A DNA stretch of 5,653 nucleotides from Roseburia sp. CAG:303 (lineage in GTDB: Bacteria; Bacillota; Clostridia; Lachnospirales; Lachnospiraceae). Shown here one piece after another: positions 1-5,653 of this stretch. The notes under the pieces are model-generated. The model worked only from the letters and a program-made list of their open reading frames with translations. It ran no database searches and was not told where the DNA came from. Position numbers and translations under genes: made by a program. Position 1 is the first letter of the stretch, and each line of letters begins with the position of its first letter. The stretch is from NCBI GenBank assembly GCA_000437755.1, contig FR900109.1:37216-42868 (forward strand). Reading direction: 5' to 3'.

Positions 1-39
1 CCGATGCAGGGAATGCCGATGCAGGGAATGCCGATGCAG
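1..39 (+). repeat. 15-bp in-frame tandem repeat encoding PMQGM
   Basis: Unit CCGATGCAGGGAATG occurs at 1-15 and again, identically, at 16-30. A third partial copy (first nine bases, CCGATGCAG) follows at 31-39 before the sequence diverges. It is in frame with the fliN/fliY reading frame and codes for PMQGM-PMQGM-PMQ. More copies may lie to the left of the window. The perfect identity at DNA level suggests recent duplication or slippage within a linker tolerant of length change. Confidence 0.85.
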
Positions 40-336
40 AATATTAATGTTCAGCAGGCGCAGTTCCAGACTTTTTCACCGGATATTGTAGCGGTAAACC
101 AGAAAGAGAATATTAATCTGATTATGGATGTGCCTCTTGAGGTAACTGTGGAATTAGGCAGGACAAGTAAATCTATTCAGGATATTCTGGAATTTTCACC
201 GGGTACGATTATCGAACTGAATAAGATTGCAGGTGAACCTGTCGATGTACTTGTTAATGGTAAGTATGTTGCAAAAGGCGAGGTAGTTGTAATCGAAGAA
301 AGCTTTGGTGTAAGAGTTACCGAAATCATAAAGTAA
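1..336 (+). CDS. fliY: FliN/FliY flagellar motor switch protein, C-terminal part (5' end outside window)
   Basis: Frame 1 is open from the first base to TAA at 334-336, so the gene enters from the left. About 111 codons are visible. Codons 1-13 are a Met/Gln/Pro-rich repeat (PMQGM, PMQGM, PMQ), followed by a Gln-rich linker. From about base 112 to the end there is a SpoA/FliN C-terminal domain: MDVPLEVTVELGR, then KSIQDILEFSPGTIIEL, GEPVDVLVNG, AKGEVVVI and a final FGVRVTEII, all typical of FliN. FliN-type SpoA domains build the lower C-ring, where they bind the CheY-responsive switch and the export ATPase complex. The ATG at base 4 is unlikely to be the start, since the repeat runs to the window edge and no ribosome binding site can be seen. 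The gene lies directly before cheY, the place of fliY in Bacillus subtilis, and a low-complexity linker before the SpoA domain fits a longer FliY with a CheC-like N-terminal part. Plain FliN remains possible, because the N-terminal half is not visible. Confidence 0.93.
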   Translation, partial: PMQGMPMQGMPMQNINVQQAQFQTFSPDIVAVNQKENINLIMDVPLEVTVELGRTSKSIQDILEFSPGTIIELNKIAGEPVDVLVNGKYVAKGEVVVIEESFGVRVTEIIK

Positions 337-368
337 TTCGGAAAAGTAATAATACATTGAATTTGAAT

Positions 369-375
369 AGGAGAG
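369..375 (+). promoter_or_regulatory. Ribosome binding site of cheY
   Basis: AGGAGAG lies seven bases before the ATG at 383. It is the only recognisable signal in the 46-base gap after the fliN/fliY stop, and it supports independent translation initiation of cheY. Confidence 0.75.
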
Positions 376-382
376 AAATAGT

Positions 383-745
383 ATGGCAAAAAATATTTTA
401 ATTTGTGATGATGCTGCATTTATGAGAATGATGATAAAGGACATTCTGACAAAGAATGGTTATAATATTGCAGGCGAAGCAGAAAATGGAAAAATGGCTG
501 TAGAAAAATATGCAGAAACAAAACCAGATTTAGTAATGATGGATATTACTATGCCGGAAATGGATGGAATCCAGGCACTTAAGAAGATTAAGGAATCAGA
601 TCCGAATGCTATGGTTATCATGTGTTCAGCAATGGGTCAGCAGGCGATGGTTATTGAATCTATCCAGTCCGGAGCAAAGGATTTTATTGTAAAACCATTC
701 CAGGCAGACCGTGTTCTTGAGGCGATTAAGAAAGCAGTAGGCTAG
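383..745 (+). CDS. cheY: Chemotaxis response regulator CheY
   Basis: A 120-residue, single-domain receiver protein with no output domain, the usual length of CheY. The phosphorylation-site residues are all present: acidic pair D9-D10, phospho-acceptor D54 in MMDITMPEMDG, switch residue S82 in CSAMG (Ser in place of the common Thr), and K104 in VKPF. In the family, CheA phosphorylates the Asp, and CheY-P then binds the flagellar switch and changes motor rotation or bias. The N-terminus (ILICDDAAFMR) and the G-A-K-D-F-I-V-K-P-F segment are characteristic of Gram-positive CheY. The ATG at 383 has a good ribosome binding site (369-375). Its position between the switch-protein gene and fliO is the same as in Bacillus subtilis, which supports true CheY rather than an unrelated receiver protein. 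cheY ends one base before fliO, so the two are probably cotranscribed and translationally coupled. Confidence 0.96.
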   Translation: MAKNILICDDAAFMRMMIKDILTKNGYNIAGEAENGKMAVEKYAETKPDLVMMDITMPEMDGIQALKKIKESDPNAMVIMCSAMGQQAMVIESIQSGAKDFIVKPFQADRVLEAIKKAVG

Positions 746-746
746 A

Positions 747-1124
747 ATGGGTATTGTATTAGCAACGGGATTGGAAAGTTTTTTCAGACTGGTTGTATCT
801 CTTTTCCTCTTTCTCTTTGTGTTGGCAGCCTGTTATTTTACAACGGTATGGCTGGGTAATTTCCAGAAGGGAAAGATGGGAAAGGGAAATATTGAAGTGA
901 TTGAGATTCATAAGCTGACAAATAATAAATATATTGAGATTGTGCGCATTGGAAAGAAATATTATATTTTGTCTGTAACAAAAGAACGGGTGGAAAAGAT
1001 AGATATTATAGATGAAGCAGATATTGAATTGCCAGATACACAGATGTCCGGTGCGAACGAGAGTTTTGCACAGGTTCTGGAACGAATAAAAAACATTACA
1101 ACACATCAGAGAGATAAGAAGTAG
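747..1124 (+). CDS. fliO: Flagellar biosynthesis protein FliO (FliZ-like)
   Basis: A 125-residue protein with one strongly hydrophobic segment at about residues 13-36 (rich in Leu, Phe and Val). A basic stretch follows (QKGKMGKGN), then a small cytoplasmic domain with the FliO-like pattern NIEVIEIHKLTNNKYIEIVRIGKKYYILSVTK at about residues 48-79 (given here only as a family resemblance). The C-terminus is polar and charged. FliO is a poorly conserved membrane protein that assists assembly and stability of the FliP ring and is not part of the finished export gate. The call rests mainly on position (cheY before it, fliP after it, as for fliZ/fliO in Bacillus subtilis), topology and size, with moderate support from the pattern. 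The ATG at 747 is one base after the cheY stop and has only weak Shine-Dalgarno complementarity, so initiation probably depends on ribosomes finishing cheY. fliP follows after nine bases. Confidence 0.85.
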   Translation: MGIVLATGLESFFRLVVSLFLFLFVLAACYFTTVWLGNFQKGKMGKGNIEVIEIHKLTNNKYIEIVRIGKKYYILSVTKERVEKIDIIDEADIELPDTQMSGANESFAQVLERIKNITTHQRDKK

Positions 1125-1133
1125 GTATCAGAC

Positions 1134-1937
1134 ATGAAAAAAAAGGTAATAAACGTTTTATTATTATTGTTTTTGATTTTCAGTTTTTCTGTTTCATCAG
1201 GAAATAAAGTATATGCTACGGAAACTACGACTCAGTCACAGCTGGGCGAAAATAATCAGGATTCCCTTTTTGGAATTAATATTTCAACAAGTGGAGAGAC
1301 CGGTGGAATCAGTCAGGCATTGCAGATTGTTATGGTATTGACTATTCTTGCATTATGTCCGTCCATTCTGATTATGCTGACTTCATTTACACGGATTCTG
1401 ATTGTCATGCATTTTACGAGAGCAGCACTGAATACACAGTCGGCACCGCCCAATCAGATTCTGATTGGCATTTCCATATTTCTGACCATATTCATTATGT
1501 CTCCGGTTTTTAACCAGATATATGAGAATGCGTATGTTCCGCTCAGTAATAATGAGATTACACAGGAAGAAGCACTGCAGGAAGCGATAAAGCCGCTCAG
1601 AAGTTTTATGCTGAAAAATATCAGCGATAAGGGTGATTTGGACAAAATGTGCCAGATTGCAGGAATTGAGCAGGTCGACAGTGTGGATGATATTCCATTG
1701 CATGTAGTGATTCCAACATTTATTCTCAATGAATTAAAGATTGCTTTTTGGATTGGATTTCTGATCTACATTCCATTTATTGTAATTGATATGGTAGTAT
1801 CTTCGACTCTGATGTCTATGGGTATGATGATGCTTCCACCAACAACTATTTCAATGCCGTTTAAAATACTTCTTTTCGTATTAGCTGACGGATGGAATCT
1901 GATTATTGTAAATTTATTGGAAACAATTAAGGTATAG
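1134..1937 (+). CDS. fliP: Flagellar type III export gate protein FliP
   Basis: A 267-residue membrane protein. The N-terminus is a cleavable signal peptide (KKK, hydrophobic core to about residue 20, likely cut after V26-Y27-A28), as expected for FliP. A Thr/Gln/Asn-rich periplasmic linker follows, then the FliP domain from about residue 60: LALCPSILIMLTSFTRI (73-88), TQSAPPNQILIG (101-112), FIMSPVF, a polar central loop, and IPTFILNELKIAFWIGFL. The C-terminal signature SMGMMMLPP with the Met-rich loop M231-M233 is followed by ISMPFKILLFVLADGWNLI. In characterised systems five FliP subunits, with FliQ and FliR, form the helical export gate, and the Met loop helps seal the pore. The ATG at 1134 has a modest ribosome binding site (AAGTAGG, 1119-1125) that overlaps the fliO stop. 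All hallmark residues look intact and the length is normal for a Gram-positive FliP. Confidence 0.97.
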   Translation: MKKKVINVLLLLFLIFSFSVSSGNKVYATETTTQSQLGENNQDSLFGINISTSGETGGISQALQIVMVLTILALCPSILIMLTSFTRILIVMHFTRAALNTQSAPPNQILIGISIFLTIFIMSPVFNQIYENAYVPLSNNEITQEEALQEAIKPLRSFMLKNISDKGDLDKMCQIAGIEQVDSVDDIPLHVVIPTFILNELKIAFWIGFLIYIPFIVIDMVVSSTLMSMGMMMLPPTTISMPFKILLFVLADGWNLIIVNLLETIKV

Positions 1938-1946
1938 CAGACAGAA

Positions 1947-1953
1947 CAGGAGG
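1947..1953 (+). promoter_or_regulatory. Ribosome binding site of fliQ
   Basis: CAGGAGG ends seven bases before GTG at 1961. This strong, well-spaced Shine-Dalgarno site decides the fliQ start: it supports GTG rather than any later ATG. The next in-frame ATG would be at codon 29, inside the first membrane helix. Confidence 0.85.
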
Positions 1954-1960
1954 CATTATT

Positions 1961-2227
1961 GTGACAGTAGAAGCAGTACAGAACATAGCAAGTGATGCGT
2001 TGTGGACAATTATTATATCTTCCGCACCTCTTCTGCTGATTTCCATGGTGGTAGGACTGATTATTAGTATTTTCCAGACCATTACATCTATCCAGGAACA
2101 GACACTGACTTTTGTGCCTAAAATACTGACAATTTTTATTGGATTACTTATTTTTGGATCATTTATTCTGAATACAATTGTTGGTTTTATGGAAACACTT
2201 TGGAGTAGTTTTGGAGAGTATATCTAG
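1961..2227 (+). CDS. fliQ: Flagellar type III export gate protein FliQ
   Basis: An 88-residue protein starting with GTG, close to the usual 89. There are two hydrophobic helices, at about residues 14-38 and 55-77. They are joined by the conserved polar loop FQTITSIQEQTLTFVPK (38-54), whose ending Q-E-Q-T-L-T-F-V-P-K is diagnostic for FliQ. Four FliQ subunits pack around FliP and FliR in the known export-gate structures, in the inner membrane inside the basal body. The gene begins 23 bases after the fliP stop with its own strong ribosome binding site. Its TAG stop shares its last base with the GTG start of fliR, so the two genes are likely translationally coupled. No anomaly in length or motifs. 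Confidence 0.97.
   Translation: MTVEAVQNIASDALWTIIISSAPLLLISMVVGLIISIFQTITSIQEQTLTFVPKILTIFIGLLIFGSFILNTIVGFMETLWSSFGEYI
2213..2218 (+). promoter_or_regulatory. Ribosome binding site of fliR inside the fliQ 3' end
   Basis: GGAGAG lies within the last codons of fliQ, eight bases before GTG at 2227. The spacing supports the GTG start that overlaps the fliQ stop codon by one base. Confidence 0.75.
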
Positions 2228-3006
2228 TGTTAAATATTACTTATTCCCAGTATGAACTGGAAACATTTTTTTTAATATTAATAAGAATTACATCATTTAT
2301 TTATATTGCTCCTTTTTTTGGACAGACAAATACACCTCAGAGAATCAGGCTTGGATTAGGATTGTTTCTGTCCTTTCTTGTTTATATGTTACTGCCGGCA
2401 CAGTCGCTTTCTTATGCAACAACTACGGATTATGCGATCCTGGTAATTAAAGAGGCAGTTACAGGAACATTGATTGGGTTTTCGGTATACATTGTGTGGT
2501 CAGTTATTTTATTTGCAGGACATATTATAGATATGGAGATTGGTTTATCCATGGCGACTATTTTTGATCCGCAGACGAAGACGCAGATAACTATATCAGG
2601 GCAGTTTTATCAGACTATTTTTATGTTGATTTTTATTGCAACAGGTATGTACTGGTATCTGCTCACTGCATTAGTGGATTCTTTTACAGCAGTTCCGTTA
2701 GGAAATATACATGTAAGGCTTTCGCTCATGACCATGCTGACAGATCTGATAGGACAGTATTTTATCATTGGTTTTAGGATTGCACTTCCTGTATTTGCAT
2801 GCAGTTTTCTGGTAAATATCGTGTTGGGAATTATGACAAAAATTGCACCACAGATCCATATGTTTTCTGTTGGAATGCAGCTTAAGATTCTTGCAGGTCT
2901 GTTTGTTATGTTTATTACAGTAGCTGCTTTGCCTAATATTGCGAACTATCTTCTGGATCAGATGAAAGAGGTACTTGGGATGGTAATACAGAATCTGTCT
3001 CCATAG
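2227..3006 (+). CDS. fliR: Flagellar type III export gate protein FliR
   Basis: A 259-residue, very hydrophobic protein with about six membrane segments, the usual FliR length of about 260. Recognisable FliR blocks are APFFGQTNTPQRIRLGLGL near the N-terminus (residues 28-46), GTLIGFSVYIVWSVILFAG, then GHIIDMEIGLSMATIFDPQ in the middle (FliR/SpaR hallmark). Further on come FYQTIFMLIF, LVDSF with VPLG, and near the C-terminus IAPQIHMFSVGMQLKILAGL. One FliR per export gate completes the FliP/FliQ/FliR helical assembly in the known structures. In some Clostridia FliR is fused to FlhB; here the two are separate genes with normal ends. The start is GTG, overlapping the fliQ stop as TAGTG, with a ribosome binding site at 2213-2218. 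The TAG stop is at 3004-3006 and flhB begins 27 bases later. Confidence 0.96.
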   Translation: MLNITYSQYELETFFLILIRITSFIYIAPFFGQTNTPQRIRLGLGLFLSFLVYMLLPAQSLSYATTTDYAILVIKEAVTGTLIGFSVYIVWSVILFAGHIIDMEIGLSMATIFDPQTKTQITISGQFYQTIFMLIFIATGMYWYLLTALVDSFTAVPLGNIHVRLSLMTMLTDLIGQYFIIGFRIALPVFACSFLVNIVLGIMTKIAPQIHMFSVGMQLKILAGLFVMFITVAALPNIANYLLDQMKEVLGMVIQNLSP

Positions 3007-3023
3007 CGGATTTTGAAACTGAC

Positions 3024-3029
3024 AGGTGA
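3024..3029 (+). promoter_or_regulatory. Ribosome binding site of flhB (decides the ATG start)
   Basis: AGGTGA lies four bases before ATG at 3034. Aligned to the GGAGGTGAT consensus, this is good spacing. It favours the ATG at 3034 over an in-frame TTG at 3013, which would place this site inside the coding region and has no comparable site upstream. Confidence 0.75.
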
Positions 3030-3033
3030 AAAA

Positions 3034-4161
3034 ATGAAATACTATATGAGATATAACTTGCAGTTATTTGCAAAAGACGGACCAGGCGGGGAAAAGACAG
3101 AACCAGCCTCCCAGAAAAAATTAAGTGATGCGAGAAAAGAAGGAAATGTTGCAAAAAGCCGGGAAATTGTAAATGCAGTTTCTCTTATTGTAGCTTTTTA
3201 TTTTCTGAAATCCACGATAGGAAATATTGGTACCAGTATTATGGGAATCTATACACTGCTATATGAGAGAATTCCAACTTATGCTTCTGATAGCAGAGAT
3301 GTCACGGTCAGCTCGGCAATGCTGATTCTGAGTGAAATGATGAAACAGATGATACAGATTATACTGCCTTTTCTGGTTCTTGGATTTGCCATCAGTTTTC
3401 TGGTCGAAGTATTTCAGGTAAAATGGATGGTTACCGGTAAACCTCTAAAACCGAAATTCAGTAAATTGAATCCGGTCAAAGGAGTAAAAAGAATTTTTTC
3501 CAAACAGTCACTGATGAATATGCTAAAGTCTGTTGGAGTAGTGGTGATCTGTATTGCCGTATTTGTAGCATCGTTAAGCTCTTTCAAAGATATGCTGTTT
3601 AATCTGTATGATTTGAGTATCATGAATGCCATTACAGCAATCGGCAATTTTGCATTCGATGTGGCATTAAGAATAAGCATGATTTATCTGGTTATCGGAT
3701 TTGCGGATTTTGCATTCCAGAAATGGAAATTTAAAGATGATATGAAGATGACCAAACAGGAAGTAAAAGACGAGTATAAGAATCAGGAAGGAGATCCGAA
3801 AGTCAAGTCACAGCAGAAGGCAAGGATGCGTCAGGCTTCCCAGCGAAGAATGATGCAGCAGCTTCCCAAAGCAGATGTTGTTATTACAAACCCGACACAT
3901 TTTGCAGTTGCACTGATGTATGATACTGATGTTGCCAATGCACCGATTGTTATAGCAAAGGGTGAAGATTATCTGGCACAGAAGATAAAGGCAAAAGCAA
4001 GAGAGTCACAGATAGAAATTGTTGAGAATAAACCGCTCGCCAGGGCACTCTACCAGAGTACAGATATCGGAGAAGAAGTTCCGGAAGAATTGTATCAGGC
4101 AGTTGCAGAAGTGCTGGCATATGTGTATAATTTAAAAAATAAAACAGTAACAAGAGATTAA
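3034..4161 (+). CDS. flhB: Flagellar export switch protein FlhB
   Basis: A 375-residue protein from the ATG at 3034. The N-terminal cytoplasmic part has NLQLFA, then GEKTEPAS and ARKEGNVAKSRE, the classic FlhB/YscU start. Four membrane segments fall at about residues 46-64, 105-125, 165-185 and 207-226. A basic cytoplasmic linker follows (KQEVKDEYKNQEGDPKVK, then an Arg-rich run). The C-terminal domain carries the self-cleavage motif N286-P287-T288-H289 in VITNPTHFAVAL, followed by KGEDYLAQKI and ENKPLARALY. Cleavage between Asn and Pro in this family allows export to change from rod/hook to filament substrates, and the intact motif predicts a functional switch. The start could also be TTG at 3013 (seven residues longer), but ribosome binding site spacing and family resemblance favour 3034. 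The TAA stop is 25 bases before flhA. Confidence 0.96.
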   Translation: MKYYMRYNLQLFAKDGPGGEKTEPASQKKLSDARKEGNVAKSREIVNAVSLIVAFYFLKSTIGNIGTSIMGIYTLLYERIPTYASDSRDVTVSSAMLILSEMMKQMIQIILPFLVLGFAISFLVEVFQVKWMVTGKPLKPKFSKLNPVKGVKRIFSKQSLMNMLKSVGVVVICIAVFVASLSSFKDMLFNLYDLSIMNAITAIGNFAFDVALRISMIYLVIGFADFAFQKWKFKDDMKMTKQEVKDEYKNQEGDPKVKSQQKARMRQASQRRMMQQLPKADVVITNPTHFAVALMYDTDVANAPIVIAKGEDYLAQKIKAKARESQIEIVENKPLARALYQSTDIGEEVPEELYQAVAEVLAYVYNLKNKTVTRD

Positions 4162-4173
4162 TTTAGGATATGG

Positions 4174-4180
4174 AAAGGAG
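4174..4180 (+). promoter_or_regulatory. Ribosome binding site of flhA
   Basis: AAAGGAG ends six bases before ATG at 4187, in the short gap after flhB. It supports that start, which also gives a normal FlhA N-terminus. Confidence 0.8.
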
Positions 4181-4186
4181 ACAGAA

Positions 4187-5653
4187 ATGAAAAGAGCAGA
4201 CCTGGGTATTGGATTATATGTATTATCAGCAATTATATTCCTTATCATACCTATGCCGAGTTTTTTACTGGATTTTCTGCTTGCAATCAATATGTCAGTC
4301 GCATTGATTATCTTATTTAATACGATTTATGCAACAGACACTCTGCAGATGTCTTCTTTTCCTACAGTGCTTTTGTTAACAACCATATTCCGAATTGGTC
4401 TGAATGCATCGTCTACAAGACTGATTCTGACTACTGGTGATCCGGGACAGGTCGTACTGACATTCGGTCAGTTCGTTGGGCAGGACGATCCTGTTGTCGG
4501 GGTAATCATATTCATTATTATTCTGATTGTCCAGTTTATGGTTATTAACAAAGGTTCTGAACGAGTAGCAGAAGTAACGGCACGATTCACTCTGGATGCA
4601 ATGCCTGGTAAACAGATGGCGATTGATGCCGATTTAAATACAGGTGCAATTAATGATGCACAGGCAAAAGAAAGAAGAGAAAAGATTCAGGCGGAATCTA
4701 CATTCTTCGGTGCTATGGATGGTGCTGTTAAGTATGTAAAAGGAGATGCAACCGCCGGTCTGATTATCACAATGGTAAATATTGTCGGAGGTATTCTGAT
4801 GGGGGTACTCCGTTTAAATCTTTCCGCAACGGAAGCACTTAATAAATATGTGGTGCTTGCAATAGGTGATGGTCTGGTAAGTGCCATTCCGTCCGTATTA
4901 ATCTCGCTGTCAACCGGTATTCTTGTCACAAAAGCGGCAAAAGAGGACGAGGATATGGCGGGAATGGTATTTTCACAGTTATTTGCCAGTCCAAAAGTTA
5001 TGTCGATTGTCGGAGGAGTGCTGATTTTCCTTGGAATTGTAACACCTCTGCCAATTTATGTGTTTGTACCATTTGGTGTACTCTTTATTGTACTTGGCAG
5101 AACACTTCATACCAGAGAGGGAATCAAAGGAATCGAAGAAGAAGCCTCTTCGGCGGAGGCGGACGCAGAGGAGATACGAAAGCCGGAAAATGTCACCTCG
5201 CTTCTGCAGGTTGATCCGATTGAACTGGAGTTCGGTTATGGTATCATTCCTCTTGCAGATGTAAGCCAGGGAGGAGATTTGCTTGACCGAGTCGTTATGA
5301 TACGAAGGCAGATTGCACTGGAATTAGGTACAGTTGTACCGATCATCCGACTGAGGGATAATATCCAGCTGAATCCGAACCAGTATATTATCAAAATAAA
5401 AGGTGTGCAGGTCAGTGAAGGTGAAATATTATTTGACCATTATATGGCGATGAATCCAGGAATTGTGGAAGAAGAAATATCCGGCATTCCGACTTTTGAA
5501 CCATCCTTCCATCTGCCGGCAATCTGGATTACGGAAAATCAGAGGGAAAGAGCAGAAACTCTGGGTTATACCGTAGTAGATCCGCCGTCCATTATAGCCA
5601 CACATCTGACGGAAATCATCAGAAGTCATATTGATGAACTGCTTACCAGACAG
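4187..5653 (+). CDS. flhA: Flagellar export apparatus protein FlhA (3' end outside window)
   Basis: The frame is open from ATG 4187 to the window edge: 489 codons, roughly 70% of a typical FlhA of about 690 residues. Membrane segments lie at about residues 7-23, 26-45, 57-70, 103-120, 190-208, 222-248, 271-288 and 290-304. Signature blocks are FRIGLNASSTRLIL (68-81) and, in the FHIPEP cytoplasmic loop, ARFTLDAMPGKQMAIDADLN (132-151). Further blocks are FFGAMDGAVKYVKGDATAG (173-191, with acidic D178 and D187) and GDGLVSAIPSVLIS (227-240). An acidic, Ala/Glu-rich linker at about 311-335 leads to the soluble domain, visible from about residue 340 (LEFGYGIIPLAD, DLLDRVVMIRRQIALELG, GYTVVDPPSIIATHLTEII). 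FlhA forms the nonameric ring that receives chaperone-substrate complexes and couples export to the proton motive force. No stop or frameshift is seen; it is cut only by the edge. Confidence 0.97.
   Translation, partial: MKRADLGIGLYVLSAIIFLIIPMPSFLLDFLLAINMSVALIILFNTIYATDTLQMSSFPTVLLLTTIFRIGLNASSTRLILTTGDPGQVVLTFGQFVGQDDPVVGVIIFIIILIVQFMVINKGSERVAEVTARFTLDAMPGKQMAIDADLNTGAINDAQAKERREKIQAESTFFGAMDGAVKYVKGDATAGLIITMVNIVGGILMGVLRLNLSATEALNKYVVLAIGDGLVSAIPSVLISLSTGILVTKAAKEDEDMAGMVFSQLFASPKVMSIVGGVLIFLGIVTPLPIYVFVPFGVLFIVLGRTLHTREGIKGIEEEASSAEADAEEIRKPENVTSLLQVDPIELEFGYGIIPLADVSQGGDLLDRVVMIRRQIALELGTVVPIIRLRDNIQLNPNQYIIKIKGVQVSEGEILFDHYMAMNPGIVEEEISGIPTFEPSFHLPAIWITENQRERAETLGYTVVDPPSIIATHLTEIIRSHIDELLTRQ
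5144..5160 (+). other. Short GC-rich inverted repeat within flhA linker coding region
   Basis: GCCTCT at 5144-5149 can pair with GGAGGC at 5155-5160 (five Watson-Crick pairs and one T-G pair) around a five-base loop. It falls in the codons for the variable acidic linker between the membrane and cytoplasmic parts of FlhA. There is no T-run after it, so it is not a terminator. A role in mRNA structure is possible but unproven, and it may only reflect GC-rich Ala/Glu codons. Confidence 0.35.

Noticed and set aside
4..6. ATG at base 4 as the true start of the switch-protein gene
   Set aside because: The frame is already open at base 1 and the ATG lies inside a tandem repeat at the window edge, so the coding region most likely continues to the left.
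337..382. Possible promoter or RNA element in the largest gap between genes
   Set aside because: The 46 AT-rich bases hold a clear ribosome binding site for cheY but no convincing -35/-10 pair, sigma-D-like site or stem-loop.
177..444. Minus-strand reading frames across the fliN/fliY end and cheY start
   Set aside because: They overlap strongly supported + strand genes, have no family resemblance or ribosome binding site, and look like mirror-frame shadows.
759..1106. Minus-strand frame of 115 codons covering nearly all of fliO
   Set aside because: Rich in Cys, Asn and Phe in the manner of antisense translation, with no known motifs. The + strand frame has FliO topology and fits the operon.
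1383..1729. Two minus-strand frames within fliP
   Set aside because: fliP on the + strand has full family signatures there; the antisense products show no recognisable domain.
4687..4929. Minus-strand frame of 80 codons within flhA
   Set aside because: It covers the most conserved FHIPEP region of flhA on the other strand, so its openness follows from codon bias.
5144..5160. Stem-loop as a transcription terminator
   Set aside because: No T-run follows and it is in the middle of the flhA coding region.
5058..5264. Plus-strand frame of 68 codons inside flhA in another frame
   Set aside because: It is an out-of-frame shadow of the flhA linker; its Arg/Lys-rich run comes from reading GA-rich codons in another phase.
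1..5653. Mobile element, CRISPR array, tRNA or rRNA, or a new system hidden in the operon
   Set aside because: Recognised genes fill almost the whole window in the standard fla/che order, with no gap over 46 bases and no unexplained insertion.

Overview
This window is one continuous, densely packed stretch of a flagellar (fla/che-type) operon, all on the + strand. In order it holds: the 3' end of a FliN/FliY motor-switch gene, cheY, fliO, fliP, fliQ, fliR, flhB, and the first 489 codons of flhA, which runs off the right edge. This order (switch protein, cheY, fliO/fliZ, fliPQR, flhB, flhA) is the one known from the Bacillus subtilis fla/che operon and from motile Clostridia.

Organism: probably a motile, low-GC Gram-positive of the class Clostridia, most like Lachnospiraceae (Roseburia/Agathobacter-like). 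Grounds are the moderately low GC, strong use of AGA for Arg and CAG for Gln, purine-rich GGAGG-type ribosome binding sites, the Firmicutes gene order, and the FlhB N-terminus (a short NLQLFA-like stretch before GEKTEP). This is inference from style and synteny, not from a marker gene.

Layout: 1-336, C-terminal SpoA domain of the C-ring switch protein, preceded by a Met/Gln/Pro-rich tandem repeat cut by the left edge. 383-745, CheY. 747-1124, FliO, one base after cheY. 1134-1937, FliP with a signal peptide. 1961-2227, FliQ (GTG start). 2227-3006, FliR (GTG start, one-base overlap with the fliQ stop). 3034-4161, FlhB with the NPTH self-cleavage motif. 4187-5653, FlhA, partial. The largest gap between genes is 46 bases (337-382), and no internal promoter or terminator was recognised.

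How they work together: FliP, FliQ and FliR form the membrane export gate of the flagellar type III secretion system and FliO assists its assembly. FlhB sets substrate specificity (rod/hook to filament), and FlhA forms the cytoplasmic ring and couples export to the proton motive force. Phosphorylated CheY acts on the switch complex, of which the FliN/FliY protein is part. The window is therefore a core motility region. I found no undescribed system; the observations below are modest details (a short tandem repeat, start-codon choices, gene coupling, a local hairpin).
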